Shown: positions 17,376 through 25,625, counted from the stretch's first letter. The stretch: 45,640 bases of DNA from Euryarchaeota archaeon UBA58 (GCA_002498525.1 DAHR01000017.1:1-45640), one strand, 5' to 3'. Notes: a model not told the origin generated them from the letters alone. Made by a program: numbers and translations.

Positions 17376-19208
17376 ATGGCCGAATCGTATGTCACTCACG
17401 AACATGATGTCGTCGTCATCGGCGCTGGTGGGGCTGGTTTGCGCGCCGCGATTGAGGTCAGTCAGAGCGGCGCGAGTGTGGCTATGATCTGCAAGTCGAT
17501 GCTCGGTAAGGCACACACCGTGATGGCTGAAGGTGGGGCGGCTGCGGCTCTTGGCAATGCTGATCCGCGCGATAATTGGCAGGTCCATTTCCGTGACACG
17601 ATGAAGGGTGGAAAGTACCTGAACGATTGGCGAATGGCCGAGATCCACGCCCGCGAGGCGGCCGATCGGATTCGCGAGTTGGAGACCTGGGGCGCTGTCT
17701 TCGACCGCACCCCGACGGGTATGACCAATCAGCGGAACTTCGGTGGCCACACCTATCCGAGACTGGCTCACATCGGAGATGCGACCGGTCTCGAATTGAT
17801 TCGCACGCTGCAGGAGAAGGGCGTTCACATGGGCATGGAGGTCTACATGGAATTCACCGTGCGCCGACTTTTCCAAAGCGATGGACGCGTCACCGGCTGC
17901 TTCGCTTACGACCGCAACGATGGCTCACTGCACGTCTTCAGAGCCAAGACGATAATTCTCGCGACTGGTGGAATCACCCGCTGCTGGTCGGTCTGCTCCG
18001 GCAGTTGGGAGTACACCGGCGAGGGACACGCATTGGCTTACTGGGCTGGAGCGGAGATGGGCGATATGGAATTCGTGCAATTCCACCCGACCGGCATGAT
18101 CTGGCCTCCGAGCGTCAAGGGCATCCTCGTCACCGAGGGGGTTCGTGGCGAGGGTGGAATGCTGACCAATTCAGAGGGTGAGCGATTCATGTTCAATTAT
18201 GTGCCAGAGATGTACAAGGACGAGTTTGCTGACACTGAAAAAGAGGCTCTCGAATGGGTCGACGAGATCATCGCTGGAGAACTGGCAACGGTGCGGCGAC
18301 CGCCAGAACTTCTGACTCGCGACGTCGTCGCCAAGGCGATCAATTCCGAGCGTGCAGCCGGCCGAGCCAGCGAGCACGGTGGAGTCTATCTCGACATCTC
18401 GTGGCGAGATGAAGATCAAGTCAAGAAGAAGTTGCCAGGAATGTATCATCAGTTCAAGGAACTGGCAGCTGTTGACATCACCAAGACGCCGATGGAAGTC
18501 GGGCCGACCGCCCATTATGTCATGGGTGGAGTAAAGGTTCATCATGAGACTCAGGAATCGTCAATCGCTGGACTGTACGCGGCTGGTGAAGCGGCGACCG
18601 GCTTGCACGGCGCTAATCGGTTGGGTGGGAATTCACTGACCGACTTGTTGGTCTTCGGACGAATCGCTGGTGAGCGCGCCGCCGCTCAAGCCAGCGAAAT
18701 CGATGGCTTTGTTGACATCGATGAGGAAGAAATCGCCGATGTCATCGCAGAAACTATCGCACCGCTCAGTCGCGAGGGGGGCGAGAATCCAGCGAAGGTC
18801 GTCGAAGACCTTCGCGAGATGATGCAAGAGAAGGTTGGAATCATCCGAAGCCGCGAACTTCTCGAAGAATCACTTCATGACCTCGACGAACTTGAATCAC
18901 GAGCCGCATCGACCAGCCCTGGTGGAAGCAGAATCTACAATCCGGGCTGGCATCAAGCACTCGAACTCAGCGCCATGCTCGACGTCTCGAGAATGTGCGC
19001 GCTGGCCGCGCTGCACCGTGAGGAATCTCGCGGCGCCCACACCCGCGGAGACTTCCCTGATCCAGATTACGAGCACTGGGGCAAAATCACCAGCGTAATC
19101 ACCATGAAGTCGAACGGCTCGATGAGCATCGAGTACAGTCGATACCCCCCAATCGATCCCGAGTTGAAATCACTGTTGGACACAGCCGACCTGCAAGAGA
19201 GGGAGTGA
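17376..19208 (+). CDS. sdhA: Succinate dehydrogenase flavoprotein subunit
   Basis: Oxidises succinate to fumarate with covalently bound FAD on the inner face of the membrane. The 610 residues start with the dinucleotide fold VVVIGAGGAGLRAA (13-26). H47 in KAHTVMAEGG matches the histidine that carries FAD. The active-site FHPTG is at 236-240, with TEGVRGEGG downstream, and HGANRLGGNSL contributes to the FAD site. A strong GGGGAGG lies before ATG 17376, inside the end of sdhC. The C-terminal domain is complete. Confidence 0.96.
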   Translation: MAESYVTHEHDVVVIGAGGAGLRAAIEVSQSGASVAMICKSMLGKAHTVMAEGGAAAALGNADPRDNWQVHFRDTMKGGKYLNDWRMAEIHAREAADRIRELETWGAVFDRTPTGMTNQRNFGGHTYPRLAHIGDATGLELIRTLQEKGVHMGMEVYMEFTVRRLFQSDGRVTGCFAYDRNDGSLHVFRAKTIILATGGITRCWSVCSGSWEYTGEGHALAYWAGAEMGDMEFVQFHPTGMIWPPSVKGILVTEGVRGEGGMLTNSEGERFMFNYVPEMYKDEFADTEKEALEWVDEIIAGELATVRRPPELLTRDVVAKAINSERAAGRASEHGGVYLDISWRDEDQVKKKLPGMYHQFKELAAVDITKTPMEVGPTAHYVMGGVKVHHETQESSIAGLYAAGEAATGLHGANRLGGNSLTDLLVFGRIAGERAAAQASEIDGFVDIDEEEIADVIAETIAPLSREGGENPAKVVEDLREMMQEKVGIIRSRELLEESLHDLDELESRAASTSPGGSRIYNPGWHQALELSAMLDVSRMCALAALHREESRGAHTRGDFPDPDYEHWGKITSVITMKSNGSMSIEYSRYPPIDPELKSLLDTADLQERE

Positions 19209-19209
19209 A

Positions 19210-19974
19210 ATGGCCGATGAAGTGACCTTCCGAGTCTTCCGAGGGGAGCCTGATGAAGATGGCGATCCGTTCGGTGAGATGGTCGATTACACCGTCGAGA
19301 TGGACGAGGGAATGGTCGTCCTCGATGTGATTCACAGAATTCAGGCCGAACAAGCCCCAGACCTCGCCTGCCGCTGGAATTGCAAAGCCGGAAAATGCGG
19401 TTCATGCTCAGCCGAAGTCAATGGAATACCGCGGCTGATGTGCATGACTCGAATGGAAGACATCATGGAAGAAACGCCTGAGGGCGAGCCGGTGACGATC
19501 AAGCCGATGCTGGCTTTCCCACTGACGAAAGACCTCGTCACCGACCTTTCTTGGGCATACGAGATGAACAAGAAAATGGTTCCAGTCAACGGCCCCAAAG
19601 AACTCGATTGGCAGTTCGGGCAAGAGGAAGCAGACCGAATCCAGGAGTTCCGCTCTTGCATTGAATGCATGCTCTGCCTCGACACCTGCCACGTTCTGCG
19701 CGAACACCAGAAATTCGACGAATTCGCTGGTCCTCGCTTCTTCGTACGCCTCGCAGGACTCGAGATGCATCCGCTCGATGTCGAGAGTCGTATTCCAGAA
19801 ATCAAGGATGATTTCGGCCTCGGTTACTGCAACATCACCAAGTGCTGCACCGAGGTCTGTCCGGCCGGAATCAACATCACCGACAATGCGATCATTCCGC
19901 TGAAGGAAAGAGTCGTCACAGAGTATTACGACCCATTGGCGATGATCACTCGCAAGCTCGGCTTGCGGTCCTGA
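19210..19974 (+). CDS. sdhB: Succinate dehydrogenase iron-sulfur subunit
   Basis: Carries electrons from the flavin to the membrane anchor. In 254 residues there are three clusters of cysteines. C58, C63, C66 and C78 suit a 2Fe-2S centre. C150, C153, C156 and C160 suit 4Fe-4S. C207, C213 and C217, with an extra C212, suit the third centre, normally 3Fe-4S; the extra cysteine leaves open a 4Fe-4S. The ribosome-binding site GGAGTGA includes the sdhA stop codon, so translation is coupled. Confidence 0.95.
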   Translation: MADEVTFRVFRGEPDEDGDPFGEMVDYTVEMDEGMVVLDVIHRIQAEQAPDLACRWNCKAGKCGSCSAEVNGIPRLMCMTRMEDIMEETPEGEPVTIKPMLAFPLTKDLVTDLSWAYEMNKKMVPVNGPKELDWQFGQEEADRIQEFRSCIECMLCLDTCHVLREHQKFDEFAGPRFFVRLAGLEMHPLDVESRIPEIKDDFGLGYCNITKCCTEVCPAGINITDNAIIPLKERVVTEYYDPLAMITRKLGLRS

Positions 19975-19987
19975 GCCCATCGGTCAG

Positions 19988-20065
19988 CGGTTACGGTGGC
20001 TGCGCTACCTTGCTGAGTCACATCCTAGGAGCCAGCGCACTGGCCAAGACGCCAATCCGTAACCG
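19988..20065. repeat. 78-base element bounded by 9-base inverted repeats
   Basis: CGGTTACGG (19988-19996) and CCGTAACCG (20057-20065) are perfect reverse complements. Between them a small hairpin GCCAG-CGCA-CTGGC lies at 20031-20044. The element sits in the convergent gap between sdhB and the PAQR gene and has no coding frame. It may be a tiny non-autonomous insertion or a structured 3' region. Confidence 0.4.
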
Positions 20066-20094
20066 TACGAGGCATGCCCGCGCTCTTGCGCGAA

Positions 20095-20113
20095 CTCTGT
20101 GTCTCTGTGGTTT
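20095..20113 (+). repeat. GTG-rich dispersed repeat copy
   Basis: CTCTGTGTCTCTGTGGTTT ends one base before the stop codon of the leftward PAQR gene. It is a shortened copy of the family also seen at 12705, 32301, 40347 and 45085. Confidence 0.7.
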
Positions 20114-20114
20114 C

Positions 20115-20774
20115 CTAAGCCAAAATGACGCTGTTCAGTATCGCGAAGTAGTGGGTGATTGAACCAGCGAGGACGAAGAGATGCCAAATCGCATGATTGA
20201 ATGGAATCCTGTCGGCTTTGTAGAAGACGACACCAATCGAATAGAATATTCCTCCGAGGATGATGAGCCCCATTCCTTCCCAGCCGAGTGCATCGAAGAG
20301 CGGTTTGATGGCAAAGATCGCCAGCCATCCCATGATCACGTAAGGTGCGGCTGAGACATAATCGGGAACGTTGCGATTCCACAGACGCATGACGATTCCC
20401 GTTATCGCACAACCCCAGATCAACACGAAGAACGTCCAACCGATCCATCCGTGCATCGTAACCAGCACGAAAGGGGTGTACGAACCCGCAATCATCAGAT
20501 AGATTCCGATATGATCAGCGATTCTCATGCGGTGTTTCAACTCGAGATCGGTCACCGCATGATACAAGGTCGAACAGAGGTAGCAGGCGATCATGCAGAG
20601 ACCGAAAGTGATGCTCGACCCAAACTTCCAGATGTCGCCGGTGAGATTCGCTTCAACGCCGAGAATGTAGAGTCCTACGACGGCGAGTAGAGCGCCGAGG
20701 CCGTGAGTGATTACGTTAGCAATCTCCTCTCCCTTCGAGTAAGGCGCGACATGCAACCGAGAGAGAGTCTCCAT
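20115..20774 (-). CDS. Hemolysin III / PAQR-family membrane protein
   Basis: A seven-span membrane protein of 219 residues. The conserved PAQR metal-site features are present: EEIANVITHGLGA at the N-terminus, the CSTLYHAV segment, ADHIGIYLMIAGSYTPF, and the C-terminal FNHAIWHLFVLAGS with two histidines. The Ser/His/Asp/His pattern binds zinc in the family and is linked to ceramidase-like hydrolase activity in eukaryotic members. The role of prokaryotic members is not settled; 'hemolysin' is historical. It stands alone, convergent with sdhB. Confidence 0.88.
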   Translation of the reverse strand: METLSRLHVAPYSKGEEIANVITHGLGALLAVVGLYILGVEANLTGDIWKFGSSITFGLCMIACYLCSTLYHAVTDLELKHRMRIADHIGIYLMIAGSYTPFVLVTMHGWIGWTFFVLIWGCAITGIVMRLWNRNVPDYVSAAPYVIMGWLAIFAIKPLFDALGWEGMGLIILGGIFYSIGVVFYKADRIPFNHAIWHLFVLAGSITHYFAILNSVILA

Positions 20775-20875
20775 CTCACAACACTTCCATCAAAGCGTTC
20801 GAATCGACCTAGATTAAGGCGAGGTGAAGTTGACAACACCGAGTGTCACAAACTGCGGTGCAGTATGGTGAATAT

Positions 20876-20906
20876 CCCCTCTCCGAGCTGACGCCCGGAT
20901 GAGGGG
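20876..20906. terminator. Stem-loop downstream of MC1 gene
   Basis: CCCCTC-TCCG pairs with CGGA-T-GAGGGG, a ten-base GC-rich stem with one bulged T and a ten-base loop. It lies about 50 bases past the MC1 stop on the minus strand. There is no T-run on that strand, so termination is only one possibility; a processed 3' end or small RNA is another. Confidence 0.35.
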
Positions 20907-20955
20907 TTTGCGTGAATCAGCGCTTGCGTGGGAAGATCGGCGCACTCTGATAGAT

Positions 20956-21219
20956 TCAGAGGTGCTTGATGCCGGTCTTCTTCACGTTGGCCTTCTTGAT
21001 CTGTGCCGGTAACCATGCGGGTCCGTTCTTGGGCTTCGGGACCATTGCGGTCGAGCCCGTGAAGCAGTGCACCTTGTTCGTTCCGCGCTCGCGCAGACTG
21101 ATATCGGTATGACCACGCGTTGCTGCCTTGAGAGCCGCACCACGAGGCTGCTTGCTCACGAAGACTTGGGCTGTATCCTTGCCACCTTCCATCAACACGA
21201 AGTATTTCTTGCCAGACAT
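20956..21219 (-). CDS. Non-histone chromosomal protein MC1
   Basis: A small basic protein that bends and compacts DNA in several euryarchaeal groups. The 87 residues follow the known MC1 pattern closely: KYFVL at the start, KQPRGAALKAATRG, then LRERGTNKVHCF, then PKNGPAWLPAQI and a basic VKKTGIKHL tail. ATG 21219 has GGAGGTGA upstream at a normal distance, so the GTG that begins the longer open frame is rejected. It is likely one of the abundant nucleoid proteins of this organism. The gene is monocistronic, with a stem-loop downstream. Confidence 0.88.
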   Translation of the reverse strand: MSGKKYFVLMEGGKDTAQVFVSKQPRGAALKAATRGHTDISLRERGTNKVHCFTGSTAMVPKPKNGPAWLPAQIKKANVKKTGIKHL

Positions 21220-21349
21220 TGAATTATTCACCTCCACCGGGCGGGCGACTGGATTAGATTATGAAGTTTGAGGCGGATAAACGCATCACTGCGCCTCTGT
21301 GGCCACCTTTCCTGAAATCCCGAAGGGCTCGAAAAAGGCTGATTTTCAG

Positions 21350-21583
21350 TCATAATTCGGCGCAAGCGAGGGTCTTGGTGTTCTGAACGCCCTTGATCGA
21401 ACGGATTTTGTCGACGACTATTCGGGCGATTTCACCCATATTCCCCGCCTCTATCTTGAGAATGAGATCGTGGTCGCCGAAGAGGAGATTCGCATCGACC
21501 ACGAATGGCAGGCTCGAGGCTTCATTGAAGACGGAGAATTCCGAACCCGGTTCGACATTTATCAGCACATATCCCACAGACAT
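21350..21583 (-). CDS. Stand-alone Lrp/AsnC ligand-binding (RAM) domain
   Basis: A 77-residue protein that corresponds only to the C-terminal alpha-beta sandwich of Lrp/AsnC regulators. It has the pattern GYVLINVEPGSE, a GDHDLILKIEA strand, and a terminal KGVQNTKTL segment. There is no helix-turn-helix, so it does not bind DNA alone. Such proteins sense amino acids and may form mixed oligomers with full-length Lrp proteins. The gene is divergent from the macro-domain gene, and a palindrome lies between the two starts. Confidence 0.82.
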   Translation of the reverse strand: MSVGYVLINVEPGSEFSVFNEASSLPFVVDANLLFGDHDLILKIEAGNMGEIARIVVDKIRSIKGVQNTKTLACAEL

Positions 21584-21605
21584 TGTCTTTCTGTGGTGGC
21601 TTCAT

Positions 21606-21623
21606 GGCGAAGAAGCCTTCGCC
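21606..21623. promoter_or_regulatory. Palindrome between RAM and macro-domain genes
   Basis: GGCGAAGAAGCCTTCGCC is a perfect 7-4-7 inverted repeat, 23 bases upstream of the RAM ATG and 64 bases upstream of the macro-domain ATG. It could be a shared operator for the divergent pair. Confidence 0.4.
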
Positions 21624-21687
21624 GTGGATAATCTAGAAGATTCAATGGGCGAAGGGGTGATAGCGGACGGCCTCTTCTCGCAACCGT

Positions 21688-22329
21688 ATGGCCGACACAG
21701 TCATCGTCAGAGAGTGCAAGCATGGTCAGGTCAGAGTTCTGTTCGGCGACATTCTGCGCGTCGAGGGTGACCTTCTGGTGACGACGGCGAACAACCGACT
21801 TGCGGGCCGTGAGGGAATTGACGAGAGGATCCATCAGAAGGCTGGTGAGGAACTGCGTGCGTTCACCCATCTAATCGCTGTCGAACGTCGAAAAAGTAAT
21901 CTCCAACCATGCCCCGTCGGACAGGCTGTCACGACACCAGGATTCAATCTTCCATTCGACAATCTGATTCACGTCGTCGGACCAGATTGTCGCCGACCGA
22001 ATCAAGATGAATTCAGGCGCGATCTGCTCAAACAATCCTTCACATCACTCTTCGAGCAGATCGCTACTGTCAAGAAGCGCAAGACTCTGGTCATGCCACC
22101 TCTCAGCATGGACATTTTCTCCTACCCGAACAGGGAAGGGGCGCGAATGATTATGGAAATCGTCCTAGCATGGATGGATGAGGGTGAGGACCCCGGTGTG
22201 GATATGGTTCTGATTGTCACCGACAGCAATCAATTTCTCAACAACATGAAGACGGTTTACCGCGAATCCGAGGACCGCTTCCCAGGTATCGAGCGTACTC
22301 GTGACTATCGCAAGGGTAAATTTCCCTGA
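21688..22329 (+). CDS. Macro-domain protein
   Basis: A 213-residue single macro domain, the fold that binds or hydrolyses ADP-ribose and related compounds. The signature GDILRVEGDLLVTTANN at about 20-36 contains the adenosine-pocket Asp and the TTANN loop. GIDERIHQKAGEEL follows, then CPVGQAVTTPGFNLPF and IHVVGPD. These are the standard core motifs in order. The GG-rich ADP-ribose loop near 140 reads LSMDIFSYPN, which is close to the usual GxFGxP but altered, so hydrolase activity is uncertain. No ADP-ribosyl transferase or toxin is adjacent. Confidence 0.85.
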   Translation: MADTVIVRECKHGQVRVLFGDILRVEGDLLVTTANNRLAGREGIDERIHQKAGEELRAFTHLIAVERRKSNLQPCPVGQAVTTPGFNLPFDNLIHVVGPDCRRPNQDEFRRDLLKQSFTSLFEQIATVKKRKTLVMPPLSMDIFSYPNREGARMIMEIVLAWMDEGEDPGVDMVLIVTDSNQFLNNMKTVYRESEDRFPGIERTRDYRKGKFP

Positions 22330-22332
22330 TTC

Positions 22333-23085
22333 TCAGCCGTCGAGGCTGTTGAGATGGAGTTCGACGGCTTCCGTGAGTGTCAATCGGCCGACTGCGACCG
22401 CACGGGCGAGACTCTGTGGGATCGTCAGGCGGCCCTCCGAGATTCTCCGGCTGCGCCGTTGAATCTCGCGAACTTCGCCATCTGAGGGAATCACCTGCAC
22501 TCTTCGGATTACTGGGATTCCCTCCAATGAGCAGATGGCTCGAGCGGCGCCGATGTGATCGTGGCGCGAGCCGATCGATGTGGAGTGCTCATCGACGAAT
22601 TGCACTGCAAGCCCGCGCGCGAGGCAGACATTGGCGATGCGCGATGAGATGGTGGGAGCTCCATCGCCGATTCTGACAACCGCTTCGACTGGCGAGATGT
22701 CTGCGAGGATGTCGATGAGACGGTCGACGACGGCATCGACCGATTCTAGTTGCAGAGCGCCAGCCGGTTTGCCATCGGCCAGCCATGCGAGACCAGGGCG
22801 GGGTCCGGGATCAATACCGAAACAGAGGCGCTGTACTTCTTCGCCAGCGCGCATGCGATTCATGATCGAGCCGACGACCAAGTCGATCTCGTCGACTTCA
22901 CAACCGACTCCTCGGCCATCTTCGACTCGCCCGACCTCGGCGTGCGAGCCTATCCAACAATCGACCCCGCGAGGTACGGGATGATGGAGGTCAATCTGGA
23001 CGTGCTCGATGCCCGAGGAGCGCAATCTGTCGAGAAGCCGATATGCCAGACGGAAATCCTCGGTTCGCACGGCGACGGCTGGCAC
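22333..23085 (-). CDS. RNase H-fold (RuvC/YqgF-like) protein of unknown function
   Basis: A 250-residue protein (GTG start) whose middle part reads as an RNase H-like nuclease core. It has FGIDPGPRPGLAWL with the first metal Asp, a RIGDG strand, FVDEHSTSIGS resembling the Glu-containing strand of YqgF, and a final HDHIGAARAI helix where RuvC-like enzymes carry the last acidic residue. The N-terminal 85 residues and the basic C-terminal helices are not recognised. It converges tail to tail with the macro-domain gene and diverges from the Hjc-like gene, so the two potential resolvases share a 176-base upstream region. Confidence 0.6.
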   Translation of the reverse strand: MPAVAVRTEDFRLAYRLLDRLRSSGIEHVQIDLHHPVPRGVDCWIGSHAEVGRVEDGRGVGCEVDEIDLVVGSIMNRMRAGEEVQRLCFGIDPGPRPGLAWLADGKPAGALQLESVDAVVDRLIDILADISPVEAVVRIGDGAPTISSRIANVCLARGLAVQFVDEHSTSIGSRHDHIGAARAICSLEGIPVIRRVQVIPSDGEVREIQRRSRRISEGRLTIPQSLARAVAVGRLTLTEAVELHLNSLDG

Positions 23086-23261
23086 GGTCGTTCAGTCCAA
23101 CATCATGGCTTCAATCGTTGCTCTGGCGACGGCAGCCGCGGCGGCGTTTATGCACCGGAAGGGCAGCCGCCGACGCGGTGTTCCGGTCGAGAGTCGAAAA
23201 TGTGGTACACCGAGCCTGTGATGAGCGATGTCGTCAAGAACCCTGACAATACGCTGCCAAC

Positions 23262-23849
23262 GTGAGCGGGGTTTACGAGCGCGAATTGCGCTCGGTTCTG
23301 GCGGGGGAGCGAAAGGGTGTCAAAGCCGTCACGCGCTCTTGTTCAGAAGTAGAACGAGCCCGCGCGATGCAGGTCTGTCAGAGACCGTTTCTGGTCGTGC
23401 GCGCGCCCGGCAGCGGCTCGGAAGGTACGGGGGACCTTCTGGCTCTGCGCGGAGACATGTGTTTCCCATTGGAGGTGAAGTCATCGAAAGGTGACCGAAT
23501 CTACCTCTCAGGGCGCACGAAATTACAGTATGAAGCTCTACAATCTACTGGCGAACGCTGCGGCCTGCTGCCTTTGTACGCCTACCGACTGAAAGGAGTC
23601 AGAGGCGATAGCTGGACCATCATGAAAGTCCCGATAGACTCCCTCACTGGAAAATTACGACATCTCGCTCGCAGCATCCCAGACGTCCCTCTGACCCGAA
23701 ATAGAACGCCCTACCTCAACTGGAACGATGGCATGCCCCTGCATCGATTCCTCGCTCTGATCAGTCGCTCAGATGGCGCGCGGGCAATCGAAACTCCAAC
23801 GAGCGCTGGAACCATAATCCGCGAGATGACCGGCACCAGCAGCAATTAA
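23262..23849 (+). CDS. hjc: Hjc-like Holliday junction resolvase
   Basis: A structure-specific endonuclease of the archaeal Hjc family, 195 residues from GTG 23262. The catalytic set is present: the YERELR Glu (6 or 8), D58 in GTGDLLA, and E71 with K73 in LEVKSSK. It departs from typical Hjc of about 125 residues in two ways. Roughly 25 extra residues lie between the ERE helix and the VVRAPGSG strand, and about 80 extra residues extend the C-terminus. Its end overlaps the end of the opposite-strand coiled-coil gene by four bases. Confidence 0.75.
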   Translation: MSGVYERELRSVLAGERKGVKAVTRSCSEVERARAMQVCQRPFLVVRAPGSGSEGTGDLLALRGDMCFPLEVKSSKGDRIYLSGRTKLQYEALQSTGERCGLLPLYAYRLKGVRGDSWTIMKVPIDSLTGKLRHLARSIPDVPLTRNRTPYLNWNDGMPLHRFLALISRSDGARAIETPTSAGTIIREMTGTSSN

Positions 23850-24094
23850 TCCGAGCCCTCGAGCTTGGCCTCGACTTCATCGAGTTGCTCGGTGGCCTGG
23901 ACGATGCTCTCTCTAACCTCTTCGAGGCGAGCCTGCCGCAGCAGCCGACCGATGGTCTCGCCCTCGCGCCGCAATCTGTCGATCCGCCGCGCCTTCTGGC
24001 GAGCATCGATGTCCCCCGTGCTGACCACGACGCCCGATGGGGGGTGGAGGTCAAGTCCGTTGCGGCGCTTCTCGCACACATTGAAGAGGCTCAT
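23846..24094 (-). CDS. Small coiled-coil protein
   Basis: An 82-residue protein. The N-terminus has a Cys-containing MSLFNVCEKRRNG segment. From about residue 33 to the end the sequence is almost all charged heptad helix (RRIDRLRREGETIGRLL ... QLDEVEAKLEG), predicted to form a coiled coil. No family is recognised. Its start codon lies only 16 bases from the divergent M50 protease start, and its stop overlaps the Hjc stop. An upstream start at 24112 would overlap the protease. Confidence 0.6.
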   Translation of the reverse strand: MSLFNVCEKRRNGLDLHPPSGVVVSTGDIDARQKARRIDRLRREGETIGRLLRQARLEEVRESIVQATEQLDEVEAKLEGSD

Positions 24095-24110
24095 ACTGGG
24101 ACAGCCTGAC

Positions 24111-25625
24111 ATGGAGAAGGAAGCGAGTCTCGATTTCAGTCAGATTCTGTTTCTTGGCATTCTCGCACTCTTCTGGGTCAACGGTTGGGCGCCACTCTGG
24201 ATCGTAGTCCTCATCGGCGCTTGGTATCTCGGATTGTTGGTGCTGGAAAGGCGCGGAATCCTCGATCGCTGGAACGCTACGCGAGCCCTTGGAATCATCT
24301 TGATGCTGCGAACCAACAGAGGCAAGAGAGTCCTCGAGCGAGTATCTCAGCCACGTCGTTTCTGGCGGGCTTACGGCGAGTTCTCGATCTGGTTATGCTT
24401 CGCAGTGATGGCTGTAGTCCTTCTGTTGCTCTTCCTCACTGCTCTGGCGATCACCATGGAGCCGCGCCAGGAGGTGCTGCCTGCGAGAGACCTTCTGTTG
24501 ATTCCTGGAGTCACCAGTTTCGTCCCCTTCTGGTGGCCTGTCACCGCCCTCATCATCGCCCTAATCATCCACGAATACAGCCACGGCATCCAGGCTCGCG
24601 CACACGGCATGCAGGTACGTTCCTTCGGCCTATTGCTAGCCGGTCCTTTGCCTGTCGGCGCTTTTGCGGAGCCCGAGTACGAGGAGATGATCCGGGCTCC
24701 TCGCCGTGAGAGAATGCGGCTTTACGCGGCGGGTCCCTCAATCAATCTGTTAGCGTGTTGGATAGTTCTCATCCTACTCTCTGCCACAGCAACCGGCTTT
24801 GCGGCGACTAACGATGGCGTCCATGCTGTCGGCATCATCGAAGACACCGGTGCCGAAGATGCAGGTTTGAAACCCTACGAAACGATTACTCAGATCAACG
24901 ATGTTCCAGTAATCGATTATTCCTCTTTCACAGAGGTGATGTCGGACTTCGAAGCAGGCGATTCGGTGACAATGACCGTGCTCACCCCACCAAGCCAAGG
25001 CGAGGTCGAGGAGAGGCTCATCGAGGTGGTTTTCACCGATCGATGGGACTACCATATGAACGAATGCCGAGAACGCGAAAACTGCGACGAAGCCGCTCTC
25101 GAAGAACTTCTGGCGGAGTTGGAAATCGAGAAAGGAGACGCTTTCCTCGGGGTCAGCGGGCTGCAGTCCAGTACCGCCGCAGTGGACAATTGGGGATATT
25201 TCTTCAACGACGATTTCAGCCCAGGGGAGAAAGTCGTCGGGACCATCTTCGCACCGCTGGCGATGCTCGGCGTGCCGATCGCTCTCGACGGTCATACGAT
25301 GAATCTCGAGCAGCGCGCGATGCTCACCGCCGGAGACGGGGCAATCGCTTCGACTCTGGGCACCGAAGGCATGCTCGCAGCCTTCGACTTCCTCTTCTGG
25401 CTGGCTTGGATAAACTTCCTCTTGGGCTTCGCCAATCTGATTCCGATGGTTCCATTCGATGGCGGCCACCTCGTTCGCGACGGCACTCATTCGGTCATCA
25501 AACGCGTCGCCCGCAAGATGGACCCGCTCAAGGCTGAGAATCTCGCTCTGCGATTGAGCAGAATGAGCAGCCTGTTCATTCTCTTCATCATCGCGATTCC
25601 GATCATCATACCGCGTATAATTTGA
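24111..25625 (+). CDS. M50 (site-2 protease-type) intramembrane zinc protease
   Basis: A membrane-embedded metalloprotease of 504 residues that cleaves substrates within the bilayer. HEYSH at 154-158 supplies two zinc ligands and the catalytic Glu. The third ligand is the Asp of the MVPFDGG motif near residue 450. A PDZ-like domain follows the third membrane span (GVHAVGIIEDTGAEDAGLKPYETI and onward). An acidic insertion of about 120 residues separates PDZ from the C-terminal spans. The start at ATG 24111 is set by the first hydrophobic helix. The family usually acts after a first site-1 cut in stress signalling or protein quality control. Confidence 0.9.
   Translation: MEKEASLDFSQILFLGILALFWVNGWAPLWIVVLIGAWYLGLLVLERRGILDRWNATRALGIILMLRTNRGKRVLERVSQPRRFWRAYGEFSIWLCFAVMAVVLLLLFLTALAITMEPRQEVLPARDLLLIPGVTSFVPFWWPVTALIIALIIHEYSHGIQARAHGMQVRSFGLLLAGPLPVGAFAEPEYEEMIRAPRRERMRLYAAGPSINLLACWIVLILLSATATGFAATNDGVHAVGIIEDTGAEDAGLKPYETITQINDVPVIDYSSFTEVMSDFEAGDSVTMTVLTPPSQGEVEERLIEVVFTDRWDYHMNECRERENCDEAALEELLAELEIEKGDAFLGVSGLQSSTAAVDNWGYFFNDDFSPGEKVVGTIFAPLAMLGVPIALDGHTMNLEQRAMLTAGDGAIASTLGTEGMLAAFDFLFWLAWINFLLGFANLIPMVPFDGGHLVRDGTHSVIKRVARKMDPLKAENLALRLSRMSSLFILFIIAIPIIIPRII

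Noticed and set aside
19988..20065. Integron attC site
   Set aside because: The inverted ends do not match the RYYYAAC / GTTRRRY core sites, and no integrase is present.
20866..20930. C/D box guide RNA (GATGA and CTGA boxes near 20886-20902)
   Set aside because: The boxes are not in proper order with a terminal D box, and the stem-loop explains the region better.
23105..23221. 38-codon frame MASIVALATAAAAAFMHRKG between the RuvC-like and hjc genes
   Set aside because: Short, Ala-rich and without a ribosome-binding site; it fills the likely promoter region of hjc.
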